Shown piece by piece: positions 7,725 through 15,957 of a DNA stretch of 34,926 nucleotides; position 1 is the stretch's first letter, and the number at the start of each line of letters is the position of its first letter. Origin of the DNA: DATBDN01 sp036269895 (GTDB taxonomy: Bacteria > Actinomycetota > Thermoleophilia > Solirubrobacterales > Thermoleophilaceae). The translations under genes were made by a program, and so were the position numbers. The DNA lies in contig DATBDN010000233.1 of the NCBI GenBank assembly GCA_036269895.1, forward strand, positions 1-34,926. The letters are read 5' to 3'. Below the pieces are notes generated by a model, which saw nothing but the letters and a program-made list of their open reading frames with translations, made no database searches and was not told the origin of the DNA.

Positions 7725-9314
7725 GTGCGGCGCCTGGCTCCCGCTGTGATCCTGCTCCTGCTGGCGCTGCCTGGCGCCGCGCAGGCCGGCACGCACCAGC
7801 TGCGGATCTTCCAGGACGACGGGATGCTCGTCTACAGCGGCCCGCTGGTGCGCGCCGCGGTGCTCGATCAGGCGAAGGCGATGGGCGTGGACGCCATCCG
7901 CGTGCAGTTCGTGTGGCGCAACATCGCGCTGTCGAAGCCCGCAAGTCCGACGGACCCGAACGCGTACGGCAGCGCGTGGTCGAACTGGGACTCGCTCGTG
8001 CTCGACGCGCACAAACGGCACTTGAAGGTGCTCGCGACCGTCACCGGGCCGGCGCCGACCTGGGCGGCGGGCACGACCGCCGGGTACTACACGGGTTCGC
8101 GCTATCCGCGCCCGAAGGCGTTCGCGCAGTTCATGACGGCGGTCGGCCGGCGCTATTCGGGCCACGCGAAGGCGGCGGTCGCGGCCAAGAGCGCGGGGGT
8201 GCTTGACCCCTGCACGCCGGTGCCGCCGCTCATCACCTGCGGCCCGAGCGGCCCGGTCGTTACCCCGCCGCCGCCCGCCCCGGCGCCGGGCGGCGGCAGC
8301 CCGCCCCCGCAATCGCCGCCGCCGCCGCCGTCAGGCGGAGGCGGCACCGACCAGTCACCGCCACCGCCGCCGGGCTCCGGCACGCCCACGCCGCCACCGC
8401 CTGCGGGGACGCGGCTGCCGCGCATCAGCCTCTGGTCGATCTACAACGAGCCCAACCACCCGCTGTTCCTGTCGCCGCAGCGGCGCAAGGGCGTTCTCAC
8501 GTCGCCGAGCCTCTACCGGGCGCTCTACCGCGCAGGCTGGAAGGCGCTCGCGCGGACTGGGCACCGGCGCGACACGATCCTGATGGGCGAGGTGCTGCCG
8601 ATCGGGTCGAACGCGAACCGTGAGACGGCCACGACCAGCCCGCTCCGGTTCGCGCGGGAATTGTTCTGCCTGAACGGCTCCGGGCGCCGCCACCCTGGCT
8701 GTCGCGGCCGCTTCGCCGCCTTGCACGCGAGCGGGTGGGCGATCCACGCCTACTACCGCAAGACCGGCCCGTTCTCGCGGCCGCCGGGCCGCGACGACGT
8801 GACGCCCGCGACGATTGGACACATGCGCGCGATGCTCGTGCGCGCGCGCCGCACCGGCAGGTTGCGCGGGCGTGCGGTGCTGTGGGACACCGAGGACGGC
8901 TCGCAGACGCGGCCGCCCGATCCGAAGGGCGCATCGCTGAAACGACAGGCGCGCTTCATCAACGAAGCCGAGTATCTCGCGTGGCGCATGCCCTTCATGC
9001 GCTCGTTCAGCCAGTACCTCTGGATCGACGAGAAACCGGTCTGGGCGTTCCAGAGCGGGCTCTTCTTCGCGAACGGCAAGCCGAAGCCCGCGCTCGCGTC
9101 CTACCGCCTGCCGATCTATGTGAAGAAGTCCGGCAGCGGCGTGGTCGTCTGGGGCCACGTTCCGAGGGCCGGCATCGTCACGATCACGCGGTCACGCGGA
9201 CGCGCCGTCCGTGTGCACGCGCGCAACTACTTCGCGAAGCGCCTCGCGGGCCAAGCGCGCTCCTACCGGCTCCGCTTCGGCCGCTGGGCCAGTCGCCGCG
9301 CCGCGCCGCGCTGA
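7725..9314 (+). CDS. Secreted glycoside hydrolase-like protein with internal proline-rich tract
   Basis: The GTG at 7725 begins a clear signal peptide (MRRLAPAVILLLLALPGAAQA), giving 529 residues. The first part reads like the early strands of a TIM barrel (V-D-A-I-R-V-Q-F-V-W-R, L-K-V-L-A-T-V-T-G-P). Residues about 180-226 are almost entirely Pro, Gly and Ser. The barrel then resumes with S-L-W-S-I-Y-N-E-P-N (acid/base Glu242), I-H-A-Y-Y, and V-L-W-D-T-E-D-G-S-Q-T (likely nucleophile Glu390). A short beta domain ends the protein (VVVWGHV onward). The pair of Glu and their spacing fit clan GH-A, near GH39/GH5-type proteins. The substrate is unknown. The N-terminal location of the signal decided the start. 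Confidence 0.78.
   Translation: MRRLAPAVILLLLALPGAAQAGTHQLRIFQDDGMLVYSGPLVRAAVLDQAKAMGVDAIRVQFVWRNIALSKPASPTDPNAYGSAWSNWDSLVLDAHKRHLKVLATVTGPAPTWAAGTTAGYYTGSRYPRPKAFAQFMTAVGRRYSGHAKAAVAAKSAGVLDPCTPVPPLITCGPSGPVVTPPPPAPAPGGGSPPPQSPPPPPSGGGGTDQSPPPPPGSGTPTPPPPAGTRLPRISLWSIYNEPNHPLFLSPQRRKGVLTSPSLYRALYRAGWKALARTGHRRDTILMGEVLPIGSNANRETATTSPLRFARELFCLNGSGRRHPGCRGRFAALHASGWAIHAYYRKTGPFSRPPGRDDVTPATIGHMRAMLVRARRTGRLRGRAVLWDTEDGSQTRPPDPKGASLKRQARFINEAEYLAWRMPFMRSFSQYLWIDEKPVWAFQSGLFFANGKPKPALASYRLPIYVKKSGSGVVVWGHVPRAGIVTITRSRGRAVRVHARNYFAKRLAGQARSYRLRFGRWASRRAAPR
8262..8403 (+). repeat. Low-complexity Pro/Gly-rich coding tract
   Basis: This in-frame run of CCG/CCC/CCA and GGC codons encodes P-P-P-P-A-P-A-P, G-G-G-S-P-P-P, P-P-P-P-S-G-G-G-G and similar blocks. 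It lies inside the catalytic domain of the secreted hydrolase-like protein and is flanked by C-T-P-V-P-P-L-I-T-C on one side and the N-E-P-N strand on the other. Confidence 0.85.
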
Positions 9315-9334
9315 GCCGCGGTCGCCCACAAGGG

Positions 9335-10750
9335 CTAGAGAGCCTCGACTTCCTTCGTGACCTTCGAGATCGAGTCCTTCGCGTCGCCGAACAGCATCTG
9401 CGTCTTGTCGTTGTAGAAGAGCGGATTGTCGATGCCGGCGAAGCCGGTGTTCATCGAGCGCTTGAGCACGATGATCGAGCCCGACTCGTCGGCGTTCAGG
9501 ATCGGCATGCCGTAGATCGGCGAGTCCGGCACGTCGCGCGCGGCCGGGTTGACGACGTCGTTGGCGCCGATCACGAGCGTCACGTCGGTACGCGAGAAGT
9601 CGCCGTTGATCTCGTCCATCTCCTTCAACTGCTCGTAGGGGACGTCGGCCTCGGCGAGCAGCACGTTCATGTGGCCGGGCATGCGCCCGGCGACCGGGTG
9701 GATCGCGAAGTTGACGTCGACGCCGCGCTTCTCGAGCTCCTTCGTCAATTCGCGTACGGCGTGCTGGGCCTGGGCGACCGCCATCCCGTAGCCGGGGACG
9801 ATCACGACGTGCTCGGCGTAGGAGAGCTGGATCGCGACGTCGTCGGGCGAGGTCGACTTGACCGGGCGCTCCTCGCCGTCGCCGGACGGCAGAGCGGTGG
9901 CGCCGCCGAAGCCGCCCTTGAAGATGTTGGCGATCGAGCGGTTCATCGCCTGCGCCATCAGGTGGGTCAGGATCGAGCCCGAAGCACCGACCAGGATGCC
10001 GCCGACGATCAAGGCGGAGTTGTCGAGCGAGATACCGGCGAGCGCCGCCGACAAGCCGGTGAAGGCGTTCAAGAGCGAGATCACGACCGGCATGTCGGCG
10101 CCGCCGATCGGCAGCACGAACAGGTTGCCGAGCAAGGCGCCGGCGACCAGGATCCCGAGCACGAACAGCCACTGTGGGTCGGTGCCGGCGGTCGCGATGA
10201 TGACCGCCGTGACGATCGCGATCGTCAGCAGCCCGAAGTTGATGAAGAGCTGGCCCGGCAGCATGATCGGCCGGCCGGGGAGGATCTCCTGGAGCTTGCC
10301 GAAGGCGATGTTCGAGCCCCAGAACGAGACCGAGCCGATGATCGCCGAGATCAGTGACGGGATCGCGATGTCGAGCGGGTAGTCGCCGCCGTAGCGGCGG
10401 AACTCAGACCACGCGATCAATGCCACCGCGCCGCCGCCGACGCCGTTGAACAGCGCCACCATCTGCGGCATCGCGGTCATCTTCACCGAGCGCGCCGCCG
10501 GGATCCCGACGGCGGTGCCGATCGCGACGCCGATCGCGATCAGGCCGTAGTTGCCGACCTGCGGCTGGAGGAGCGTCGCGATCACCGCAATCGCCATCCC
10601 GACTGCCGCGATCACGTTGCCGCGGCGCGCGGTCACCGGCGTCCTCAGGTTCTGCAGGCCGACGATGAAGCAGATGAAGGCGACGATGTAGCAGGAGCGG
10701 ATGAAGTCCTGGTCCTGGAAGAAAGAGGTCGCCAGCGGGGTGTGGATCAC
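9335..10750 (-). CDS. pntB: NAD(P) transhydrogenase subunit beta
   Basis: The 471-residue protein has about nine membrane helices in residues 1-280. A soluble NADP(H)-binding domain follows with V-I-V-P-G-Y-G-M-A-V-A-Q-A-Q, then M-P-G-H-M-N-V-L-L-A-E-A, V-I-G-A-N-D-V-V-N-P-A and G-M-P-I-L near the C-terminus. These are hallmark PntB segments. With the alpha subunits it couples proton entry to hydride transfer from NADH to NADP+, supplying NADPH. The start is GTG, overlapping the pntAb stop by 4 bases (GTGA). It converges on the secreted hydrolase gene with 20 bases between and no evident terminator. Confidence 0.97.
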   Translation of the reverse strand: MIHTPLATSFFQDQDFIRSCYIVAFICFIVGLQNLRTPVTARRGNVIAAVGMAIAVIATLLQPQVGNYGLIAIGVAIGTAVGIPAARSVKMTAMPQMVALFNGVGGGAVALIAWSEFRRYGGDYPLDIAIPSLISAIIGSVSFWGSNIAFGKLQEILPGRPIMLPGQLFINFGLLTIAIVTAVIIATAGTDPQWLFVLGILVAGALLGNLFVLPIGGADMPVVISLLNAFTGLSAALAGISLDNSALIVGGILVGASGSILTHLMAQAMNRSIANIFKGGFGGATALPSGDGEERPVKSTSPDDVAIQLSYAEHVVIVPGYGMAVAQAQHAVRELTKELEKRGVDVNFAIHPVAGRMPGHMNVLLAEADVPYEQLKEMDEINGDFSRTDVTLVIGANDVVNPAARDVPDSPIYGMPILNADESGSIIVLKRSMNTGFAGIDNPLFYNDKTQMLFGDAKDSISKVTKEVEAL

Positions 10751-11055
10751 TCCGTGTCCTCTGGCTTCGGCGCCGGCTTCGGACGCGCCTTGAACATCTC
10801 GAGCATGCGGTCGGTGACGAGGAAGCCGCCGACGACGTTGATCGTGCCGAAGGCGATCGCGATCGTGAGGATCAGCTTGTCGACGGTCCCGTGCGCCTCG
10901 CCGATCAAGAGGATGCCGCCGAGCACGACGATGCCGTGGATCGCGTTGGTGGCGCTCATCAGCGGCGTGTGAAGCGTGTTGGGCACGCGCGAGATGACCT
11001 CGAAGCCGACGAAGGCGGCGATCACCAGCAGCGTGATCTCGGTCACGAGATCCAT
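10747..11055 (-). CDS. pntAb: NAD(P) transhydrogenase subunit alpha, membrane part
   Basis: This 102-residue protein consists of three membrane helices (V-T-E-I-T-L-L-V-I-A-A-F-V-G-F, then the T-P-L-M-S-A-T-N-A-I-H-G-I-V-V-L-G segment, then an I-A-I-A-F-G-T-I-N-V-V-G-G-F helix) and a lysine/proline tail. The T-P-L-M-S-x-T-N-A-I-S/H-G motif is diagnostic for the membrane domain of the alpha subunit. Here alpha is split into two polypeptides, the usual arrangement outside enterobacteria. Its ATG shares one base with the pntAa stop (TGATG), and its stop overlaps the pntB start. Confidence 0.96.
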   Translation of the reverse strand: MDLVTEITLLVIAAFVGFEVISRVPNTLHTPLMSATNAIHGIVVLGGILLIGEAHGTVDKLILTIAIAFGTINVVGGFLVTDRMLEMFKARPKPAPKPEDTE

Positions 11056-12218
11056 CAGGCCTCCGTTCCGGATGTGGGCGCCGATTCGCCCGATTCAGCG
11101 GGTTCCGAGGATTCGGGCGACGCCGCGGCGGGCGCCGGCTCTTGCTTGCCGGCGACGCAGCTCTTCGCGATCACCTCGTCCGACCAGTCGAGCGCCAGGT
11201 TGCCGTCGTCGTCGACCATCAGATCGACGAGCGCCTGGATGTTGCGCGCGTACATCATCGAGCTCGACTCAGGCATCTGCGACGGCAGGTTCAGCGGCGA
11301 GATGATCGCCACGTCGTGCTCGAGCACCGTCTCGCCGGCCTGCGTCAGCTCGCAGTTGCCACCGGAGTCGCCCGCCATGTCGACGATCACCGACCCGGGA
11401 GCCATCCTCCGCACCGCATCGGCGGTAACAAGCAGCGGCGCACGCCTGCCCGGCACCTGAGCGGTCGTGATGACGATGTCGACCTTGGCGATCACATCCG
11501 CGAGTGCCGCGCGCTGCTGTTCCTGCTCCTCATCGGTCAGCTGCCGCGCGTAGCCGCCCTCGGTCTCGGCGTCGAAGTCGACCTCGAGCTTGACGAACTT
11601 GGCGCCGAGCGACTCGATCTGCTCCTTCACGACCGAGCGCACGTCGAACCCCTGGACGGCGGCCCCGAGCCGCTTGGCGGTCGCGATTGCCTGCAGGCCG
11701 GCGACGCCGGCGCCCAGCACCAGCACCTTCGCCGGCGGCACCGTTCCCGCCGCCGTCATCAGCATCGGGAAGTAGCGGCCGAAGTGGTCGGCGGCGATCA
11801 GCACCGCCTTGTAGCCGCCGACGTTCGCCTGCGAGGAGAGCGCGTCCATCGACTGGGCGCGGCTGATGCGCGGGATCGACTCCATCGCGAACGCCGTCAC
11901 GCCCTGGCGCTCGAGCGCCCCTGCGATCTCCGGGTTCGTGAGCGGCTGGAGGAAGCCGATGTAGGCCGAGCCGGACTTCAGCCCGCCGATTTCCTCCGTC
12001 GTCGGCGGGGCGACCTTGACGACGACATCCGCCTGCCAGGGGTCGCCGATCGTCGCCCCGGCCTCGGTGTAGTGCTCGTCCGGGATCCGCGCGCCGGCGC
12101 CGGCGCCGGACTCGACGACCACCTCCACGCCGGAGCGGCCGAGGCGCTGGACGACCTCGGGCACGATGGCGACGCGGTGTTCCCCGGAGGCCGCCTCCTT
12201 GGGTACTCCCAGCTTCAT
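11055..12218 (-). CDS. pntAa: NAD(P) transhydrogenase subunit alpha, NAD(H)-binding part
   Basis: The 387-residue protein opens with the alanine dehydrogenase/PntA pattern (M-K-L-G-V-P-K-E, then G-E-H-R-V-A-I-V-P). The NAD-binding fold is at about 165-200 (V-L-V-L-G-A-G-V-A-G-L-Q-A-I-A-T-A-K-R-L-G-A). The segment G-G-Y-A-R-Q-L-T-D-E-E matches the PntA mobile-loop region. About 25 residues of Ala/Pro/Glu/Ser-rich tail follow the core. It is first of the pntAa-pntAb-pntB operon. A TACTCT box lies 10 bases before its ATG, directly next to an inverted repeat that covers the DUF1152 stop. Confidence 0.96.
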   Translation of the reverse strand: MKLGVPKEAASGEHRVAIVPEVVQRLGRSGVEVVVESGAGAGARIPDEHYTEAGATIGDPWQADVVVKVAPPTTEEIGGLKSGSAYIGFLQPLTNPEIAGALERQGVTAFAMESIPRISRAQSMDALSSQANVGGYKAVLIAADHFGRYFPMLMTAAGTVPPAKVLVLGAGVAGLQAIATAKRLGAAVQGFDVRSVVKEQIESLGAKFVKLEVDFDAETEGGYARQLTDEEQEQQRAALADVIAKVDIVITTAQVPGRRAPLLVTADAVRRMAPGSVIVDMAGDSGGNCELTQAGETVLEHDVAIISPLNLPSQMPESSSMMYARNIQALVDLMVDDDGNLALDWSDEVIAKSCVAGKQEPAPAAASPESSEPAESGESAPTSGTEA

Positions 12219-12228
12219 GAGACGGCGC

Positions 12229-12254
12229 AGAGTACCGACTGACTGATCAGTCGG
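12229..12254 (-). promoter_or_regulatory. -10-like box and adjoining inverted repeat upstream of pntAa
   Basis: TACTCT at 12229-12234 (reverse strand) is 10 bases from the pntAa ATG. Directly upstream is the perfect inverted repeat CCGACTGA (12235-12242) and TCAGTCGG (12247-12254) with a 4-base spacer. The right arm contains the stop codon of the DUF1152 gene. It could be an operator for the pnt operon or a terminator hairpin for the upstream genes; there is no T-tract. Confidence 0.45.
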
Positions 12255-13177
12255 ACTCGTGGCGCTGCTGCATCTCCCAATCGAGCTCGGTGCTGACGCC
12301 CAGCGAGCGCAGGATCGCGTTGGCCTCGTCCAGGTCGTCCGCGTCGCGCACGGCCAGCGCCAGCCGGGCCGCCGAGCGCACGGCGGCGGGCACGAGGAAG
12401 AAGAACGTGACGGTCGCGAGGGGGGAGAGGTGGACGGTGCGGCGGCCGTTGCGGATCGGCACGTCGCCGCTCACACCGCGGAATGCCGCAACCGTCTGCG
12501 CGCTCGCCTCAGTGGGGACGTTGTCGACCGCCTGCTCGAGAAGGCTCACGACCTCTGGAGTGAGGCCCATTGCGCCTGCGAGGCCTCCGGCCACCCCCAC
12601 CTCGGAAAGCCGCTCGAGCACCTGGGCCGGCGTCAGCTCCCCGTCGCAGCCGGTACCGAAGAGGGCGCCGAGGACCGGCACCTCGCGTTCGGCAAGCACG
12701 TCGGCGGCAGCGAGCATCACGGCGTCGCAGAGCGGGCTCCCCAGCCCGGGCTCGTCGCCATGCGCCAGCGCGTCGCCGCCAACGTCGAGGAAGACGATCA
12801 GGTCGCAGCCCATCGACTGGGCGGCGGCCTCGAGCCCATCGGCGATGGCGCGCGGCCCGAGTGTCACGTCGACGAGGACGGTCTGGACGCCCAGCATGCC
12901 CGCCACGCGCGACTCGGCAAACGGGATGTCGCTGTCGCGGATGACGGTCTCGCCGCTGGCGGCCAGGATGCCCGGCGCGATCTCGAGCGCGTTCGCGATC
13001 TCCGCGGTCGTGCGCGGCCCGGGCTCGGGGTCGACCACGCTGCGCTCCCAGGTGACGCCGCCGACGATCGGATTGGCGCCGTGGAAGAGGCGCGAGTGCT
13101 CGGCGACGGCGAGGGCGCCGACGACGTCACCACCGCCGCCGATGCCAAGGACGAGCGGCCGCTTGGCCGTCGCGAGC

Positions 13178-13185
<8 letters not shown>
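12247..13185 (-). CDS. DUF1152 domain protein
   Basis: The 312-residue protein has the DUF1152 hallmark glycine-rich start (L-V-L-G-I-G-G-G-G-D-V-V-G-A-L) followed by G-A-N-P-I-V-G-G-V-T-W-E-R. Further on are D-L-I-V-F-L-D-V-G-G-D-A-L-A-H-G and G-T-G-C-D-G-E-L-T. The glycine-rich segments suggest a nucleotide or phosphate site. No catalytic role is established for the family as far as I know. It overlaps mtnA by 8 bases, which ties it to methionine salvage or handling of the 5-methylthioribose pathway. That link is inferred from position only. Confidence 0.88.
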
Positions 13186-14089
<904 letters not shown>

Positions 14090-14097
14090 GTGGCCGG

Positions 14098-14103
14098 AGG
14101 CTA
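14098..14103 (-). promoter_or_regulatory. -10-like box TAGCCT for mtnA
   Basis: TAGCCT on the reverse strand is 8 bases before the GTG of mtnA, consistent with a leaderless transcript of mtnA-DUF1152. Confidence 0.45.
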
Positions 14104-14424
14104 CGCGGGGCGGTCGTCCGCATCGCGGGTCGGCGCTTCGGTTGCGTAAACGGCGGCGACCAAGGAGGGGTGGATCGGGCGGGTTCGGGCGGTCCGCGGG
14201 CGGTCCGCGCGAAGCAATCCTCCTGGATCACCCACCCATACGGTGGTCAGGGCAGGATTGCTGCCGAAAACCGTGAAGCGTCCTGCTTCAACCACCCATG
14301 CGGTGGTCAGGGCAGGACACTTGCCGCGAAAACGCCCCGCGTGCCGGCGCAAGCGCCAATCCCGACACCCCTTGGTCGCCGTAGTTCGCCCAGTCGCCAA
14401 CGCCTCGCGACGCCGCGCTTGCCC
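14104..14424. other. Intergenic region with structured repeats, no convincing gene
   Basis: This stretch of about 320 bases separates mtnA from a small hypothetical gene. It holds an 11-base direct repeat (GGGCGGTCCGC, twice between about 14188 and 14210) and the two tandem hairpin units described separately. Several reading frames cross it on both strands. None has a recognisable protein pattern or start signal, and the repeats explain their repeated peptides. Confidence 0.6.
14213..14318. repeat. Two tandem hairpin units with 60-base spacing and covarying outer stems
   Basis: The conserved core starts at 14232 and again at 14292, exactly 60 bases apart. Each core has a 5-bp stem CCACC/GGTGG closing a 5-base loop (CATAC or CATGC), followed by the shared TCAGGGCAGGA. 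The outer stems differ in sequence but are each perfectly paired: AGCAATCCT (14213-14221) with AGGATTGCT (14254-14262) in unit one, and GTCCTGC (14280-14286) with GCAGGAC (14312-14318) in unit two. Unit one also pairs CCTG (14222-14225) with CAGG (14248-14251). Sequence change with pairing kept points to selection on structure, in RNA or as cruciform DNA. Confidence 0.8.
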
Positions 14425-14643
14425 TTACGCCGCGTGGCGAACGCTGTGCCGGAGGATGACCATGAGCGCGTCGTTCGCCTGCTCGAGCCGGCGTTCGGCT
14501 TCGACGGAGTCGTCCTGCCCGCGTAGATCCAGAGCAAGCTCCTTGACTTCTCGCGCGAAGGGGGCGATCCGCCCGCGCTCGCGCTCGGGCAGGAGACGCC
14601 ACTCGTGATAAAGGGCCCGCGCTCGCCGCAACTCGGGGTGCAT
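14425..14643 (-). CDS. Small hypothetical protein
   Basis: From the ATG at 14643 the product is 72 residues; an in-frame ATG at 14691 would add 16. It begins M-H-P-E-L-R-R-A-R-A-L-Y-H-E-W-R-L-L-P and is rich in charged residues with a heptad-like spacing of leucines and alanines, so it is probably all helical. It contains no cysteine and no membrane segment. I do not recognise a family. Low repetition and a protein-like composition in this frame, compared with the arginine/serine-rich alternatives, are the reasons for calling it. Confidence 0.5.
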   Translation of the reverse strand: MHPELRRARALYHEWRLLPERERGRIAPFAREVKELALDLRGQDDSVEAERRLEQANDALMVILRHSVRHAA

Positions 14644-14720
14644 ACCCAAAGATTCGCGATCGCAGCGGACGGTCCTGCGATCGGGCCCCATGTGGTGTGC
14701 TGCGGCGGCCCGGCTTCGCG

Positions 14721-15578
14721 CTAGAGGACGGCCTCCGCCAGTAGATCGACTTGCCCGGGATCCGAGGACGTCGGGAACAGCACGAACTCGTCGCAGCCCG
14801 CCTCCGCGAAGGCGGCCACGCGGTCCTTCACCGCCTGCGCGTCGGCCGGCACGCCGGCGGCCATCTGCTCCGCGAACTCGCCGAGGAACGCGTAGTAGTC
14901 GGTGATGTAGCGGTGGATCTGGTCGCCAGCGCCGTCGCCGAGCCCGAAGTAGCCGAGCGCCATCTTCCGCGGCTCACCCTCGCGCCCGGCCCCCGACCAC
15001 GCAGCCTGCAGCTTCTCCAGCTCACCGGCGAAGCGCTCTGGCGGCCCGCCGCCCATCATCCAGCCGGCGTGCTGTGCGGCGCGCCTGAACGATGCCGGCG
15101 AGCCACCGCCGATGACCACCTCGGGCCGCCCGTCGCGCGGCTGCGGGCCGACGCCGCCCGCGAAGCCCACCTTCTCGCCGCTCCACAGCCTGCGCATCTC
15201 GTCGAGCTGGCGATCGAAGATCTGCCCGCGCCTGTGGAAGTCGACCCCACTGACGTCGTAGTCGTCCTCACGCCCGCCGACGGCCAGCCCGAGCGTCAGC
15301 CGTCCCCCCGACAGCACGTCTACCGATGCCGCCTGCTTCGCGAGCAGAGCCGTGTTCGCGCGCAGTGGCGCGATCAGAATCGACGTGAGCAGCCCGATGC
15401 GCTCGGTGACCGCGGCGGCATAGGCGAGCGAGATCAGCGGCTCCTGATTCCCGTAGACGACCCGGTCGATCGTCCCGAGCGTCGAGAAGCCTGCGCCCTC
15501 AGCTCGCAACGCCCAGGCGCGCATGTCACCGCCCTCCGTCCCAGGCACGGTATTCGGCAGTCCGATCCCTATCTTCAT
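14721..15578 (-). CDS. LLM class (luciferase-like) flavin- or F420-dependent oxidoreductase
   Basis: The 285-residue protein begins M-K-I-G-I-G-L-P-N-T-V-P-G, the usual first strand of the bacterial luciferase-like TIM barrel. Family landmarks follow: the I-G-L-L-T-S-I-L-I-A-P-L-R strand, L-A-K-Q-A-A-S-V-D-V-L-S-G-G-R-L-T-L-G-L-A-V-G-G-R and P-E-V-V-I-G-G-G-S-P-A-S-F-R-R-A-A. In actinobacteria many such proteins use F420, but FMN cannot be excluded from sequence. The reverse strand has a GAGGGA Shine-Dalgarno 8 bases before the ATG. Rhodanese lies directly upstream on the same strand with a 12-base gap, so the two are probably co-transcribed. Confidence 0.9.
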   Translation of the reverse strand: MKIGIGLPNTVPGTEGGDMRAWALRAEGAGFSTLGTIDRVVYGNQEPLISLAYAAAVTERIGLLTSILIAPLRANTALLAKQAASVDVLSGGRLTLGLAVGGREDDYDVSGVDFHRRGQIFDRQLDEMRRLWSGEKVGFAGGVGPQPRDGRPEVVIGGGSPASFRRAAQHAGWMMGGGPPERFAGELEKLQAAWSGAGREGEPRKMALGYFGLGDGAGDQIHRYITDYYAFLGEFAEQMAAGVPADAQAVKDRVAAFAEAGCDEFVLFPTSSDPGQVDLLAEAVL

Positions 15579-15590
15579 GGTCGGTTTCCC

Positions 15591-15938
15591 TCAGTGGTCC
15601 GCGACGTAGCCGCCGTCGGGTTCGATTGGGAGGCCCTCCTCAGCCCAGCGCAGGATCCCGCCGCCCATGTGGTACGCGTCCCAGCCCGACGCGCGGAATG
15701 CTTGCATCGCCATCGCCGAGCGCACGCCGAGCCGGCAGTGAAAGACGATCGGGCGGTCGGTCGGCACGGTGTCGGCGCGCGACGCCAGCCGCTCGAGCTC
15801 GATGTGCGTAGCCCCCGGGATCCGACCGGCCTCCCACTCGTACGGCTCGCGCACGTCGATCAGGACCACGTCACCGGTGTCGAGCGCCTCCTTGACCTGC
15901 GTCGGGGTCAGCTCGTGAGCGGGATCGCCGAAGGGCAT
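15591..15938 (-). CDS. Rhodanese-like domain protein
   Basis: From the ATG at 15938 the protein is 115 residues, a single rhodanese domain. It has V-V-L-I-D-V-R-E-P-Y-E-W-E-A-G-R-I-P-G-A, the standard entry motif, and the active-site loop C68-R-L-G-V-R-S with the catalytic cysteine. M-G-G-G-I-L-R-W follows near the C-terminus. Sulfur transfer from thiosulfate or a persulfide carrier is the family reaction. The loop differs from C-x-S-G-x-R-S in having Leu at the third position, so the natural substrate may differ. The reading frame continues upstream to 15998, but that extension would overlap the divergent epoxide hydrolase gene. Confidence 0.9.
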   Translation of the reverse strand: MPFGDPAHELTPTQVKEALDTGDVVLIDVREPYEWEAGRIPGATHIELERLASRADTVPTDRPIVFHCRLGVRSAMAMQAFRASGWDAYHMGGGILRWAEEGLPIEPDGGYVADH

Positions 15939-15943
15939 CGACG

Positions 15944-15949
15944 TATTCT
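15944..15949 (+). promoter_or_regulatory. -10-like box TATTCT for the epoxide hydrolase gene
   Basis: TATTCT ends 8 bases before the GTG at 15958. It lies in a 19-base gap between divergent start codons, too short for a normal leader on the plus strand. Confidence 0.5.
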
Positions 15950-15957
15950 CGCCGCAG

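Noticed and set aside
8262..8403. Tandem DNA repeat or frameshifted junk
   Set aside because: The tract keeps the reading frame on both sides and the barrel motifs resume after it, so it is a coding low-complexity segment.
14213..14318. CRISPR array
   Set aside because: Only two copies exist, the repeats are not identical at their edges, there is no third unit and no cas gene in the window.
14101..14400. Reverse-strand frame with a repeated A-L-T-T-x-W-V peptide
   Set aside because: The peptide repeat follows from the 60-base DNA repeat, which is a multiple of three; the outer stems covary as DNA or RNA, which favours a noncoding element.
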